Shown here: positions 1-7,686 of the stretch, in pieces | Layout of the letters: every line of letters begins with the position of its first letter | Numbering within the stretch: position 1 is the stretch's first letter | Assembly: GCA_001915025.1 (NCBI GenBank) | Contig: MNDR01000042.1 | Span: forward strand, 1-40,505 | DNA length: 40,505 nt | Source: Gemmatimonadetes bacterium 13_2_20CM_2_65_7 | Lineage (GTDB): Bacteria > Gemmatimonadota > Gemmatimonadetes > Gemmatimonadales > GWC2-71-9 | Reading direction: 5' to 3' | Made by a program: the position numbers and the translations under genes | Notes under the pieces: generated by a model | Seen by the model: only the letters and a program-made list of their open reading frames with translations | What the model was told of the DNA's origin: nothing | Databases searched by the model: none

Positions 1-1374
1 CTCGTCTTCACGCGGCCTGAGATCGGCACGTTCATCCTGCTCTCGGGCGACTCCGATTTCTCTTCACTCGTGCTCAAGCTCAAGGAATACGGGAAGTACG
101 TGATCGGCGTGGGGATCCGGGAATCCTCGAGCGACCTGCTCATCCAGAACTGCGATGAGTACTACTCGTACAACGAGCTGGCCGGCTTCACGAAGACGAG
201 CGACGTCGAGTACGTGAAGCGCGACCCGTGGGAGCTGGTGGTCGAGGCCGTCAAGCAGATGACGGCGCACAACGATGTCATGCGCTCCGACCGCCTGAAG
301 CAGGTCATGCAGGAGATCGACCCGAACTTCGATGAGAAGGACGCCGGCTTCTCGCGCTTCAGCAAGTTCGTGATCGAGGCTGCGCGGCGGGGCCTCATCA
401 CGCTGACCCGGCTCGACAACGGGCAGTACGAAATCGCGCTCGGCCCGCAGGTCGAAGGCGCCGCGGCGCAGCCGACGCTCGCGACGCTCGCCGAGTCGAA
501 CGATCGCGCCCCGCGCGCCGAGCGTGAGGGGGGGGGCCGTGGGAGCGCGCGCCGTGGTGGACGCGGTCGCGGAGGACGTGGCCGCGGTGCAGATCGCGAG
601 GAGCAGCCGGCGCCCAGCTCGGAGCCCGCAGCGGCTCCCTCGGAGCAACCCGAAGCGCCTGCCGCGAAGTCCGGTTTCTCATTTGGCGACGCGTTCGGCT
701 TGTTGAAGCAGGCTGTGGGCCGGATCGGCATGGACGAGGACCAACCGTCACCTGCGGGCGGGGGCGACGAAGCACCGCGCCCGGTCCTCGAGGCACCGAT
801 GCGCGAAGTGCAGGAAGAGGAAGACGACATTCCGATGCCGACGTCATCGGCGCCGCCGCCGCCGTACAGCACGCCGTCGTCTTCTGCCCCAGGTATCCCA
901 ATGCGCAGCCCCCGCTTCCGGCGCGGCTCACGCGGCGGCGGCCATCGGCCCGGCGCCGGGGGAGGCATTCCCGAGATCCCCAAGATCGGCGTCGTCGAAG
1001 TGGATCCAAATTTCCGGCCGCGTGGTGATATGATGGTTCCCCCGGCCCCCCCAGTTCCTCCGGCGGCGCAGACGCCGCCGTCGAAGCCGCCAGTCGTTAG
1101 TGGTGGCGAACCGAGCGAGCGGGGTGGGCGCGGTCGTGGTCGCGGAGGCAGAGGCCGCGGTGAAGACGGCGAGCGCGGCGGTCGTGGTCGTCGCGGTGGT
1201 CGCGGCGGCCGTGGCCGTGGACCGCGACGCTACGAATCGGAAACACCCGACATCACGAATCAGTCTTCCGTAGAGTCGGCGTCGCCTCCAGAGCCCGCCC
1301 CCCCCCCCCCCCCCCCCCCCCCCAGGCGAGGTTCTACGCGCGACCCACGGCAGAGGTCGCGCGTGGCCTATTAG
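1..1374 (+). CDS. NYN-domain RNase-like protein with LOTUS/OST-HTH domain and RG-rich tail (5' partial)
   Basis: The reading frame is open from base 1, so the N-terminus lies outside the window. The first residues carry the NYN/PIN-like motif SGDSDFSSLV, followed by VIGVGIRESSSDLLI, typical of the LabA/DUF88 branch of NYN nucleases. About 40 residues later comes an OST-HTH (LOTUS) domain (LVVEAVKQM to GQYEIALGP), a small winged-helix RNA-binding fold that often accompanies NYN domains. The remaining half or more is low complexity: two RGG/RG-rich blocks (about residues 150-175 and 350-390 of the visible part) separated by Pro/Glu-rich linkers. A role in RNA binding or cleavage is inferred from the domains. 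The last 26 codons or so are doubtful: the frame runs through a 26-C homopolymer and then overlaps the next gene out of frame, so the true stop is probably near or inside that tract. Confidence 0.8.
   Translation, partial: LVFTRPEIGTFILLSGDSDFSSLVLKLKEYGKYVIGVGIRESSSDLLIQNCDEYYSYNELAGFTKTSDVEYVKRDPWELVVEAVKQMTAHNDVMRSDRLKQVMQEIDPNFDEKDAGFSRFSKFVIEAARRGLITLTRLDNGQYEIALGPQVEGAAAQPTLATLAESNDRAPRAEREGGGRGSARRGGRGRGGRGRGADREEQPAPSSEPAAAPSEQPEAPAAKSGFSFGDAFGLLKQAVGRIGMDEDQPSPAGGGDEAPRPVLEAPMREVQEEEDDIPMPTSSAPPPPYSTPSSSAPGIPMRSPRFRRGSRGGGHRPGAGGGIPEIPKIGVVEVDPNFRPRGDMMVPPAPPVPPAAQTPPSKPPVVSGGEPSERGGRGRGRGGRGRGEDGERGGRGRRGGRGGRGRGPRRYESETPDITNQSSVESASPPEPAPPPPPPPPRRGSTRDPRQRSRVAY
1298..1323. repeat. 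26-nt poly-C homopolymer at a gene junction
   Basis: An uninterrupted run of 26 C residues lies between the NYN gene and the mpg gene. Upstream coding is in frame 1 and downstream mpg coding is in frame 3, so a net gain of one C (or loss of two) would put them in the same frame. Such a long run is unusual in bacterial DNA and could be a slippage-prone tract or a sequencing/assembly artefact such as poly-G reads from two-colour chemistry. Confidence 0.95.
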
Positions 1375-1892
1375 GCCGCATCCTCGTCAGCGATATCGGC
1401 GGGCGCGGACGCCAGACAGCGGGCCGCATCGTCGAGGTCGAAGCCTACGTCGGTCCCCACGATCCCGCGTGTCACGCCTTCGGGCATCGGCGCACGGCGC
1501 GCACGGAACCGCTCTACGGCGCTCCGGGGACGGCATACATCTATTTCACCTACGGGATGCATTGGTGTCTGAACGCCGTCACCGAGCCGCAAGACTTCCC
1601 CGCAGCTGTCTTGATCCGCGCGCTCGAACCCATCGTCGGCCTGGAGACGATGCACCGCCGGCGCGGCGCGGAACCGTTATGCGGCGGGCCCGCTCGACTG
1701 TGTCAGGCGCTGGGTATCACGGGCGATCTGAACGGCGCTTCGCTGCAGGATGGTCCGCTCCGGATCGTGGAAGGATCGAAGCCAAAGCGGACCGCCATCG
1801 TCAGCGGTCCGCGTATTGGTATTTCCCAAGCGACCGACTGGCCGCTGCGCTTCTATATCAAGGATTCGCCCTGGGTCAGTGCTGCTCGGTAA
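1332..1892 (+). CDS. mpg: DNA-3-methyladenine glycosylase (AAG/MPG family), start codon missing
   Basis: This enzyme excises alkylated purines such as 3-methyladenine in base excision repair. Frame 3 reads FYARPTAEVARGLLGRIL at the very start, the usual N-terminal motif of the family. It continues with RIVEVEAYVGPHDPACHAF, which holds the catalytic Glu, then PGTAYIYFTYGMHWCLN and GGPARLCQALGI. About 186 residues are visible, close to the normal length, so only a few N-terminal residues are lacking. No ATG, GTG or TTG exists in this frame between the TGA at 1161 and position 1557, and the ORF track therefore lists only an internal fragment from 1557. The C26 tract directly upstream is the likely cause. 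The gene converges on, and overlaps by 17 nt, the beta-barrel gene on the minus strand. Confidence 0.88.
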   Translation, partial: FYARPTAEVARGLLGRILVSDIGGRGRQTAGRIVEVEAYVGPHDPACHAFGHRRTARTEPLYGAPGTAYIYFTYGMHWCLNAVTEPQDFPAAVLIRALEPIVGLETMHRRRGAEPLCGGPARLCQALGITGDLNGASLQDGPLRIVEGSKPKRTAIVSGPRIGISQATDWPLRFYIKDSPWVSAAR

Positions 1893-2946
1893 TGCCTTCC
1901 TTGGAGGTGCCGAGGCTTAAGCGGATCCCGCCTTGCAGCGTGTGCGTGTTGCTCTGGAGCAGGAAGTTGGCCGCGCTCGATGTCAAGAGATAGTGCGCAA
2001 AGACGTTGAGCTTGCTCGAGTAGTTGATCTGTAGACCGCCCATGACCCAGAAAAACGCCTTGCTCGCCGCAGTGTGTACGCGGTCGTCCGCCTCCACCGC
2101 TTGCGACATGTTGCAGCCGGTGCAATCGACGGTCGGATTCAAAACCTGCATCAGCGCGAACCCACCACCGGCGAACGGCTCGATGACCTTCTGCGCCGGG
2201 AACGCGAGGACGCCGAACATGAGGCGCCGCATATCGTGGAAAGTGACGTCGCGGAAATCGGGCCCCACCGAAGAGTTGGTGGAGTTGGGATCAAAGATCA
2301 CCGTCTGCGCCGCGGTGAGGAAAATCGCCTGCTCGTAGGCCACGTACAGTGCTGTCCGCCGCGACTTGATGAGCCAATGGCCACCGACGATCGGGTCGTA
2401 GACGTAGGGTGCCGGCGGAATGAAGAAGTAGGAGACGCCGGCGGAACCCTGAACTTCACCGGTGAACGCGTTACTGTAGAACGGGTTGTCGGGCCGGTAT
2501 TGGGCGCGCACGTCGCCGCGGAGCGCCACGTGATGTGACAGGAAGAGGCGGAAGCCCAGGCCGCCATAGACCAGGTGCTGCGTGAAATCGTACGGCGCTG
2601 CCTTGCCGAAGATCATGCGCGAGTAGCCGCCCGAGGCTAGGATCGACGACTGGTCGCCCACCGGCAAGTTCAGAACGAGGCCGGCACTGACGGTGGAGAC
2701 GGTGATGTCCTGCGTCGCGGCCAGGTTCGTGGTCGCAACGTAGTCGCCCGTCACCTCGAGGCCGACGCGGTCACTCAGGTTGTAGCCGATGCGCGCGCCA
2801 CCACCAAAACCATTCTTGACGAGGAACGAGCGGTCGAACCGCCACCACGACCCGAAGCCGCCGAACTCGATGTTCTGCGCGCGCTGCGCTGCGGCGGGAA
2901 CCGTTACCAAGGAAACGAATCCCACCAGGAGAATCAGCCGCTTCAT
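1876..2946 (-). CDS. Outer-membrane beta-barrel protein
   Basis: The 356-residue product starts with a clear signal peptide (MKRLILLVGFVSLVTVPAAAQ, cut after AAAQ). The rest is a series of alternating amphipathic strands with aromatic girdle residues (for example ARIGYNLSDRVGLEVTGDY and LGFRLFLSHHVALRGDVRA), ending in GGIRLSLG. This is the pattern of small OmpA/OmpW-like outer-membrane barrels. A GGAGGAG ribosome site precedes the ATG. It lies 23 nt after the M14 peptidase stop on the same strand, so it is probably the last gene of that operon. No specific substrate can be assigned. A CXXC pair in the middle (DCTGC) is unusual for a barrel and may sit in an extracellular loop. Confidence 0.75.
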   Translation of the reverse strand: MKRLILLVGFVSLVTVPAAAQRAQNIEFGGFGSWWRFDRSFLVKNGFGGGARIGYNLSDRVGLEVTGDYVATTNLAATQDITVSTVSAGLVLNLPVGDQSSILASGGYSRMIFGKAAPYDFTQHLVYGGLGFRLFLSHHVALRGDVRAQYRPDNPFYSNAFTGEVQGSAGVSYFFIPPAPYVYDPIVGGHWLIKSRRTALYVAYEQAIFLTAAQTVIFDPNSTNSSVGPDFRDVTFHDMRRLMFGVLAFPAQKVIEPFAGGGFALMQVLNPTVDCTGCNMSQAVEADDRVHTAASKAFFWVMGGLQINYSSKLNVFAHYLLTSSAANFLLQSNTHTLQGGIRLSLGTSKEGITEQH

Positions 2947-2969
2947 CGGGACTCCTCCCCACGGCTCCG

Positions 2970-5444
2970 CTACGGAGCCGCCAACAGGACCGCGTTGAAG
3001 AGCAGCTTGAAGGTGCCGTGGGTCTGACCCCGGAACTGGGGCCGGAACCCGAACAGGATCACCCGTCCGCTGCCGACCGGTGCCTCTACCAGGGCCGCCT
3101 TGCCCTCGAGCCGCTCCTGGTAGCGGGCATAGCCCGATCGCAGGGGCGCCACGGGATACGTCGCCAAGGCCCGTGCCGGGGCCGAAACGCTGAAGGCGGC
3201 GCTATTCTCGAAGTAGATGTCGAGGGAGTCGGGCACCCCTAGCGTAACCGGGCTCCCCTCCCTCTCCACCCCTCCCAAAAGCACACCGAAAATAGAGCCT
3301 GGGGCGTAAAATCGCAAAACCTGGGGACCCGATGCCTCACCACCTAGAACGTTAGCCACCGGGAGGTTAAGGCGTGTAATCGCGAAATTACTTGAACCGT
3401 CGAGACAAACCAGCGTGCCACCTCCCCGAACAAAGTCCGAAATGGCACTCGCGCCCGACTCGCCCATCCCGCCCGAGTACTGCAACGGAATGCGAGTCGA
3501 ATCGAGCCCCCGAGTTATCGAACCGGACTCGGCGTCGGGCAATACAATCACGTCGAAGCGCTGTCTGAGACCTCCTCTCCGCAGATCGCTGTCGTGAAGT
3601 GTCGTGTAGCTGATCCCATATTGCTCGAACAGCCACCTCGTCCACCCCTCGTCCACGTTGGCAACCCACGGCTGATACAATCCGATGCGCGGCAGCCGTT
3701 GGCGCGCGACGGATCTATCGACCGCCGCGGTCGCGCGTGTCGCTGTCACCGTGAATCCGTGTCGAGCTGCTTGCTCGCTGAGAATGGCGCGCGCCTTCGG
3801 GCCACGCACGATGAGGCTGTCGCCCGCCACCGTGACCAATTGGCCCGCTGACAACAGCTCCGCAATCGCGCGTGACTCGGCATTGGTGCGATTTCTCAAG
3901 ACAAAGACATCTCCGCTGCCGTCGATTCTGCCGGGTGGTGGTGTCACGCTGTCCACCTGCACGAGGTTCGCGGTGAACGGCGCACTCACGACGTCCGCGC
4001 GAACGTTCATTGTGAACGGCAGCGTCCATCCGGCGACGTCGTACGGCGGACGGTCGCCGACTGGCGTGTACTGCTGCGGCTCGAGGAGGGCTTTAGCGTG
4101 GGCCCGGAACGGCTGTCCCATCGGCACGACAAGCGAACCGGCAGAATAGCGGCGTCCATCCGCCGTGAATGCTTCGGTGGCGCGCCACACCTCGACGCCG
4201 GCCGCCGTGAGCACGTTGGCTAGTGTGGCCCACGCTTCGGGATCACGCTGCTCGGGCGGCGGCGGCAGCACATAGGCAAAGGGATTGCCCGCCCGTCCCG
4301 CATCGATCTCCCGGCGGCCGAGGTCCACAAAGCGATCGATGACCTGCAGGCGATCGTGCGCCGCCAGCCGCACCAGCGCTTTGGAGGCGAGCAGCTCGTA
4401 ACGCACAATGTCGCCCAGGCGCCACGTTCCGCCCGGCCAGGGCGCGGGATAATTCACGCCGCGCGCCGGTTGATGCACGGAGTCGAGCGGCAGCGTGATC
4501 GGCGATCCGAGTCGAGCGCTCGCCGCTTCCGAGAGAATGCCGACCATGTTGTGGCGAGTGGGAGTGGAGCGAAAGCCACCGTGCCACCACAAGTCGTACG
4601 TTTGTTGATGGGCGACGCCGGTCAGCCCCGCGTCGTAGATCGCCGCCGCCATCTCCGTCCCGGCCTGATTGATCGCGGCGACGAGCGCCGGCTCGAGATT
4701 GGGGTTGACGGGATCCTGGAATGGCGGCAGGAACAGGCGGACGCCGTTCGCGCCCATCTGATGAACGTCGTAGACGATTTCGGGAAACCACTCCTTGTAC
4801 AGCATGCGCGTGACGAGGCGCGTTTCCACCTGCGTCAACATGAACCAGTCGCGGTTGTTGTCGTGGCCGACGTACTTGTGGTAAAGCCACGGCAGCGGCC
4901 CACCCTCGTAGCGTGTGCCCTTGTAGCGCCGATACCAGCTGACCACGGTATCGAGACCATCGGGGTTCATCGACGGAATCAACAACACCACCACCGAATC
5001 GAGCAGCACGCGCAGATCCCGGTCGGTCACGAGCCGGTACGCGAGCGTCATGCCCATCTGACTCGATGCGACTTCGGTCGAGTGGATGTTGTTGCTGATC
5101 AGAATCACAGCCGGTTGTTTGCGCCTGAGATCTGCGAGAACGGTGTCGCTCAACCGGCGCGGATCGGCGAGCAGCGCCTGTGCGCGCTCGATCTCCGCGA
5201 GACGCGCCTGATTTCCGGGCGATGTAATCACCATCAACTGGAACGGCCGGCCTTCAGTCGTTCGTCCCAGCGTGTCGACGCGGACGAAACGGCTGCGCTG
5301 CGCGAGGAGATTCATGTACCCACTGACTTGCTTCCAGTCGGCGAGCAGGGAATCGGTGCCGGGTTCGAAACCAAGAACGGCGGCTGGGCGGATGGGCGGT
5401 TCGGCGGTTTGTAAGAGCGCGAGCAGGAGCAGGGGCGTCATCAA
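2970..5444 (-). CDS. Secreted M14-family zinc carboxypeptidase
   Basis: This 824-residue exported metallopeptidase removes or trims residues from peptides outside the cytoplasm. A short signal sequence (MMTPLLLLALLQTAEPP) opens the protein. The M14 zinc ligands are visible: His121 and Glu124 in NNIHSTEVASSQMG and His228 in VYDVHQMG; the family motif GHDNNRDWF sits at about 193-201, and a Glu in GILSEAASA is a likely general base. The C-terminal third (from about RIGLYQPWVANVDEGW) looks like the class-I glutamine-amidotransferase-like domain often attached to large M14 proteins of this type. Its start overlaps the kbl stop by 4 nt (ATGA), showing translational coupling. It may feed peptide-derived amino acids to the Tdh-Kbl pathway, which is inference from the operon. 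Confidence 0.88.
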   Translation of the reverse strand: MMTPLLLLALLQTAEPPIRPAAVLGFEPGTDSLLADWKQVSGYMNLLAQRSRFVRVDTLGRTTEGRPFQLMVITSPGNQARLAEIERAQALLADPRRLSDTVLADLRRKQPAVILISNNIHSTEVASSQMGMTLAYRLVTDRDLRVLLDSVVVLLIPSMNPDGLDTVVSWYRRYKGTRYEGGPLPWLYHKYVGHDNNRDWFMLTQVETRLVTRMLYKEWFPEIVYDVHQMGANGVRLFLPPFQDPVNPNLEPALVAAINQAGTEMAAAIYDAGLTGVAHQQTYDLWWHGGFRSTPTRHNMVGILSEAASARLGSPITLPLDSVHQPARGVNYPAPWPGGTWRLGDIVRYELLASKALVRLAAHDRLQVIDRFVDLGRREIDAGRAGNPFAYVLPPPPEQRDPEAWATLANVLTAAGVEVWRATEAFTADGRRYSAGSLVVPMGQPFRAHAKALLEPQQYTPVGDRPPYDVAGWTLPFTMNVRADVVSAPFTANLVQVDSVTPPPGRIDGSGDVFVLRNRTNAESRAIAELLSAGQLVTVAGDSLIVRGPKARAILSEQAARHGFTVTATRATAAVDRSVARQRLPRIGLYQPWVANVDEGWTRWLFEQYGISYTTLHDSDLRRGGLRQRFDVIVLPDAESGSITRGLDSTRIPLQYSGGMGESGASAISDFVRGGGTLVCLDGSSNFAITRLNLPVANVLGGEASGPQVLRFYAPGSIFGVLLGGVEREGSPVTLGVPDSLDIYFENSAAFSVSAPARALATYPVAPLRSGYARYQERLEGKAALVEAPVGSGRVILFGFRPQFRGQTHGTFKLLFNAVLLAAP

Positions 5445-6634
5445 ATGAGTCCCAATTTCGTGCCGACCTTCTTGAAGGCACGAAGCGCGAAATCGAGATC
5501 GTCGCGCGAGTGCGCCGCCGAGAGTTGGCAGCGGACGCGCGCATGTCCTTGGGGGACAACCGGATAGCCGAATCCGGTCACGAAGACTCCTTCGGCGAGC
5601 AGCAACTCGCTCATGCGAATCGCTTTGGCCGTTTCGCCCAGGATCACGGGCACGATCGGCGTCTCCCCCGCCAGCGGCTTGAAGCCGAGGGACAGTAGCT
5701 GCTCGCGGAAGTAGCGCGCGTTCGCGTGGAGCTTCGCGACCAGCTCGGGATGCGCTTCGACGTGGCGCACGGCGGCGAGCGCGCTCGCGGCCACGGTCGG
5801 TGGAAGGGCATTGCTGAAGAGCTGCGGCCGGGAGCGCTGCGTGAGATAGTCGGTAAGCGCCTGAGGACCGGCGGTGAATCCGCCCGCCGCCCCGCCGAGT
5901 GCTTTCCCGAGCGTCGAGGTGATGATGTCGATGTCGCCGAGCATGTCGTAGTACTCCGCGGTGCCGCGACCCTCCGTGCCGAGGACGCCGGTCGCGTGCG
6001 AGTCATCGACGGCGAGCACCGCGTCGTACTTGCGTGCGAGCGCCGCCAGATCGGGCAGCTTGGCGATGTCGCCTTCCATCGAGAAGATGCCGTCGGTGAA
6101 GATCAGTTTGCGGCGCGCCTTCTCTGCGCCGCGCAACTTCTCCTCCAGATCCTTCATGTCGGAGTGCTTGTAGACCGCGGTCTGACATTTCGTGATCGCC
6201 TTGGCGAGTCGGATGGAGTCGATGATCGACGCGTGATTCAGTTGATCGGAGATGACGAGGTCCGGTTCGCTCAACACGGTGGGGCAGAGGCCTTCGTTCG
6301 CGTTCCAGCAGCTCACGTACGTCAGCGCGGATTCGCATCCGACGAACTTCGCCAGCGCGGTTTCGAGCTCGCGGTGAATGGTGAACGTGCCGCAGATGAA
6401 TCGGACCGACGCGGTGCCGGCGCCCCAGCGCTCGAGCGCGTCCTTCCCCGCCTGGACGACCGCGGGGACGTCGCAGAGTCCCAGATAATTGTTCGACGAA
6501 AGAATGACGACCTCGCCGCGGCCTTCCATCTTCACGCGTGGGTCCTGGGGCGAGTCGAGATAATTGAGCCGCTTGTAGACGCCTTCCTTCTTGAATTCCG
6601 CGAGCTCGTTCTGCAGCTGCCCGATGAAGCTCAT
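5441..6634 (-). CDS. kbl: Glycine C-acetyltransferase (2-amino-3-ketobutyrate CoA ligase)
   Basis: Kbl is a PLP enzyme that splits 2-amino-3-ketobutyrate with CoA into glycine and acetyl-CoA, the second step of threonine degradation. At 397 residues it matches the family length. Visible motifs include SSNNYLGLC near the N-terminus, FICGTFTIHRELE, the PLP-pocket motif DDSHATGVLG, and the Schiff-base lysine in STLGKALGGAAGG. It overlaps tdh by 4 nt upstream and the M14 peptidase by 4 nt downstream, so all three are very likely co-translated. The related enzymes 8-amino-7-oxononanoate synthase and ALA synthase are less likely because of the tdh neighbour. Confidence 0.95.
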   Translation of the reverse strand: MSFIGQLQNELAEFKKEGVYKRLNYLDSPQDPRVKMEGRGEVVILSSNNYLGLCDVPAVVQAGKDALERWGAGTASVRFICGTFTIHRELETALAKFVGCESALTYVSCWNANEGLCPTVLSEPDLVISDQLNHASIIDSIRLAKAITKCQTAVYKHSDMKDLEEKLRGAEKARRKLIFTDGIFSMEGDIAKLPDLAALARKYDAVLAVDDSHATGVLGTEGRGTAEYYDMLGDIDIITSTLGKALGGAAGGFTAGPQALTDYLTQRSRPQLFSNALPPTVAASALAAVRHVEAHPELVAKLHANARYFREQLLSLGFKPLAGETPIVPVILGETAKAIRMSELLLAEGVFVTGFGYPVVPQGHARVRCQLSAAHSRDDLDFALRAFKKVGTKLGLI

Positions 6635-7659
6635 GCGATCTCCAGAATGACTTTACCGGCGTCGCCCGAGCGGATGGCGGCGAGCGCGTCGTCGATCTTG
6701 GTGAGCGGGAATTTGTGAGTGATGACGGGGCGCGGATCGAACTGCCCGCTCGTGAGAAAGCGGCGCATCAGGTGCCAGGTTTTGTACATCTTGCGGCCGA
6801 TCACCCCATAAATCGTGATCCCTTTGAAAATGATCTCGTTGGCGAAGTCGATCGGCACCTGTGCGGTAGGAATTCCCAGGAGTTGGACCCGTCCGCCGAG
6901 GCTTACGGACGCGAACGCCTGATGCAGCGCCGACGGCACCCCCGACATCTCGCACACCACGTCCGCGCCCTCGCCCGCGGTTTCGGCAAGCACGGTCTTC
7001 ACGACGTCGTCTTTCGCGGCATTGATTGTCACCTGGGCGCCCATCCGCGCCGCGAGCGCAAGTCGCTTGGGGTTGACGTCGGATGCGAGCACTCTGCTGG
7101 CGCCCGCCGCTCTGGCGATCCCGACGGCGAAGCAACCAATCGGGCCGCAGCCCACAACGAAAACGGTGCTGCCGGGAATCTCTGCCGTCAGCACCGCGTG
7201 AAACGCATTGCCCATCGGATCCATGATCGCGCCGATCTCGGTGGGGATGCCGTCGAGCGTCAGCACGTTGGTCGCCGGCATCACGATGTACTCGGCGAAG
7301 GCGCCGTCGCGATCGACGCCGATGATGCGCGTGTTCCTACAGATATGGCTGTTGCCGGTGCGGCACTGCAGGCAGTGGCCGCAGACGATGTGACCCTCGG
7401 CCGTGACCAGCTGACCCACTTTCAGCTCGGTAACGCCGTCGCCGATCGCCTGGATCTCCCCGGCGAACTCATGTCCCACGACGAGCGGCGGCTTGATCCG
7501 GCCTTGGGCCCACGCGTCCCAATCGGCGATATGGAGGTCGGTGCCGCAGACGCCGGCGTGCCGCACGGCGATCAGCACCTCGCCGGGTCCTGGGACCGGC
7601 TTGGGGACGGACTTCACGGTCAGGCCGGGCGCGCGTTTTTCCTTGACGATCGCTTGCAT
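6631..7659 (-). CDS. tdh: L-threonine 3-dehydrogenase
   Basis: Tdh is a zinc- and NAD-dependent medium-chain dehydrogenase that oxidises L-threonine to 2-amino-3-ketobutyrate, the substrate of the adjacent Kbl. The 342 residues equal the usual Tdh length. The catalytic zinc region appears as HAGVCGTDLHIADWDAW and VGHEFAGEI, the structural zinc cysteines as CGHCLQCRTGNSHIC, and the NAD fold as VVGCGPIGCFAVGIARAAGA. The downstream overlap with kbl is 4 nt. The gene begins 27 nt after the fdhF stop, so it is probably read from the same transcript. Confidence 0.95.
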   Translation of the reverse strand: MQAIVKEKRAPGLTVKSVPKPVPGPGEVLIAVRHAGVCGTDLHIADWDAWAQGRIKPPLVVGHEFAGEIQAIGDGVTELKVGQLVTAEGHIVCGHCLQCRTGNSHICRNTRIIGVDRDGAFAEYIVMPATNVLTLDGIPTEIGAIMDPMGNAFHAVLTAEIPGSTVFVVGCGPIGCFAVGIARAAGASRVLASDVNPKRLALAARMGAQVTINAAKDDVVKTVLAETAGEGADVVCEMSGVPSALHQAFASVSLGGRVQLLGIPTAQVPIDFANEIIFKGITIYGVIGRKMYKTWHLMRRFLTSGQFDPRPVITHKFPLTKIDDALAAIRSGDAGKVILEIA

Positions 7660-7686
7660 GGGCTCTCGGAATGGGAACGGCCCGAT

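Noticed and set aside
64-1009. Minus-strand ORFs of 194-273 aa over the NYN gene
   Set aside because: They are antisense to a frame with clear NYN and LOTUS motifs and consist of Arg/Pro/Ser-rich shadow sequence.
4356-5414. Plus-strand ORF of 352 aa over the M14 peptidase
   Set aside because: Antisense shadow in GC-rich DNA; no recognisable motif, while the minus frame has all M14 zinc ligands.
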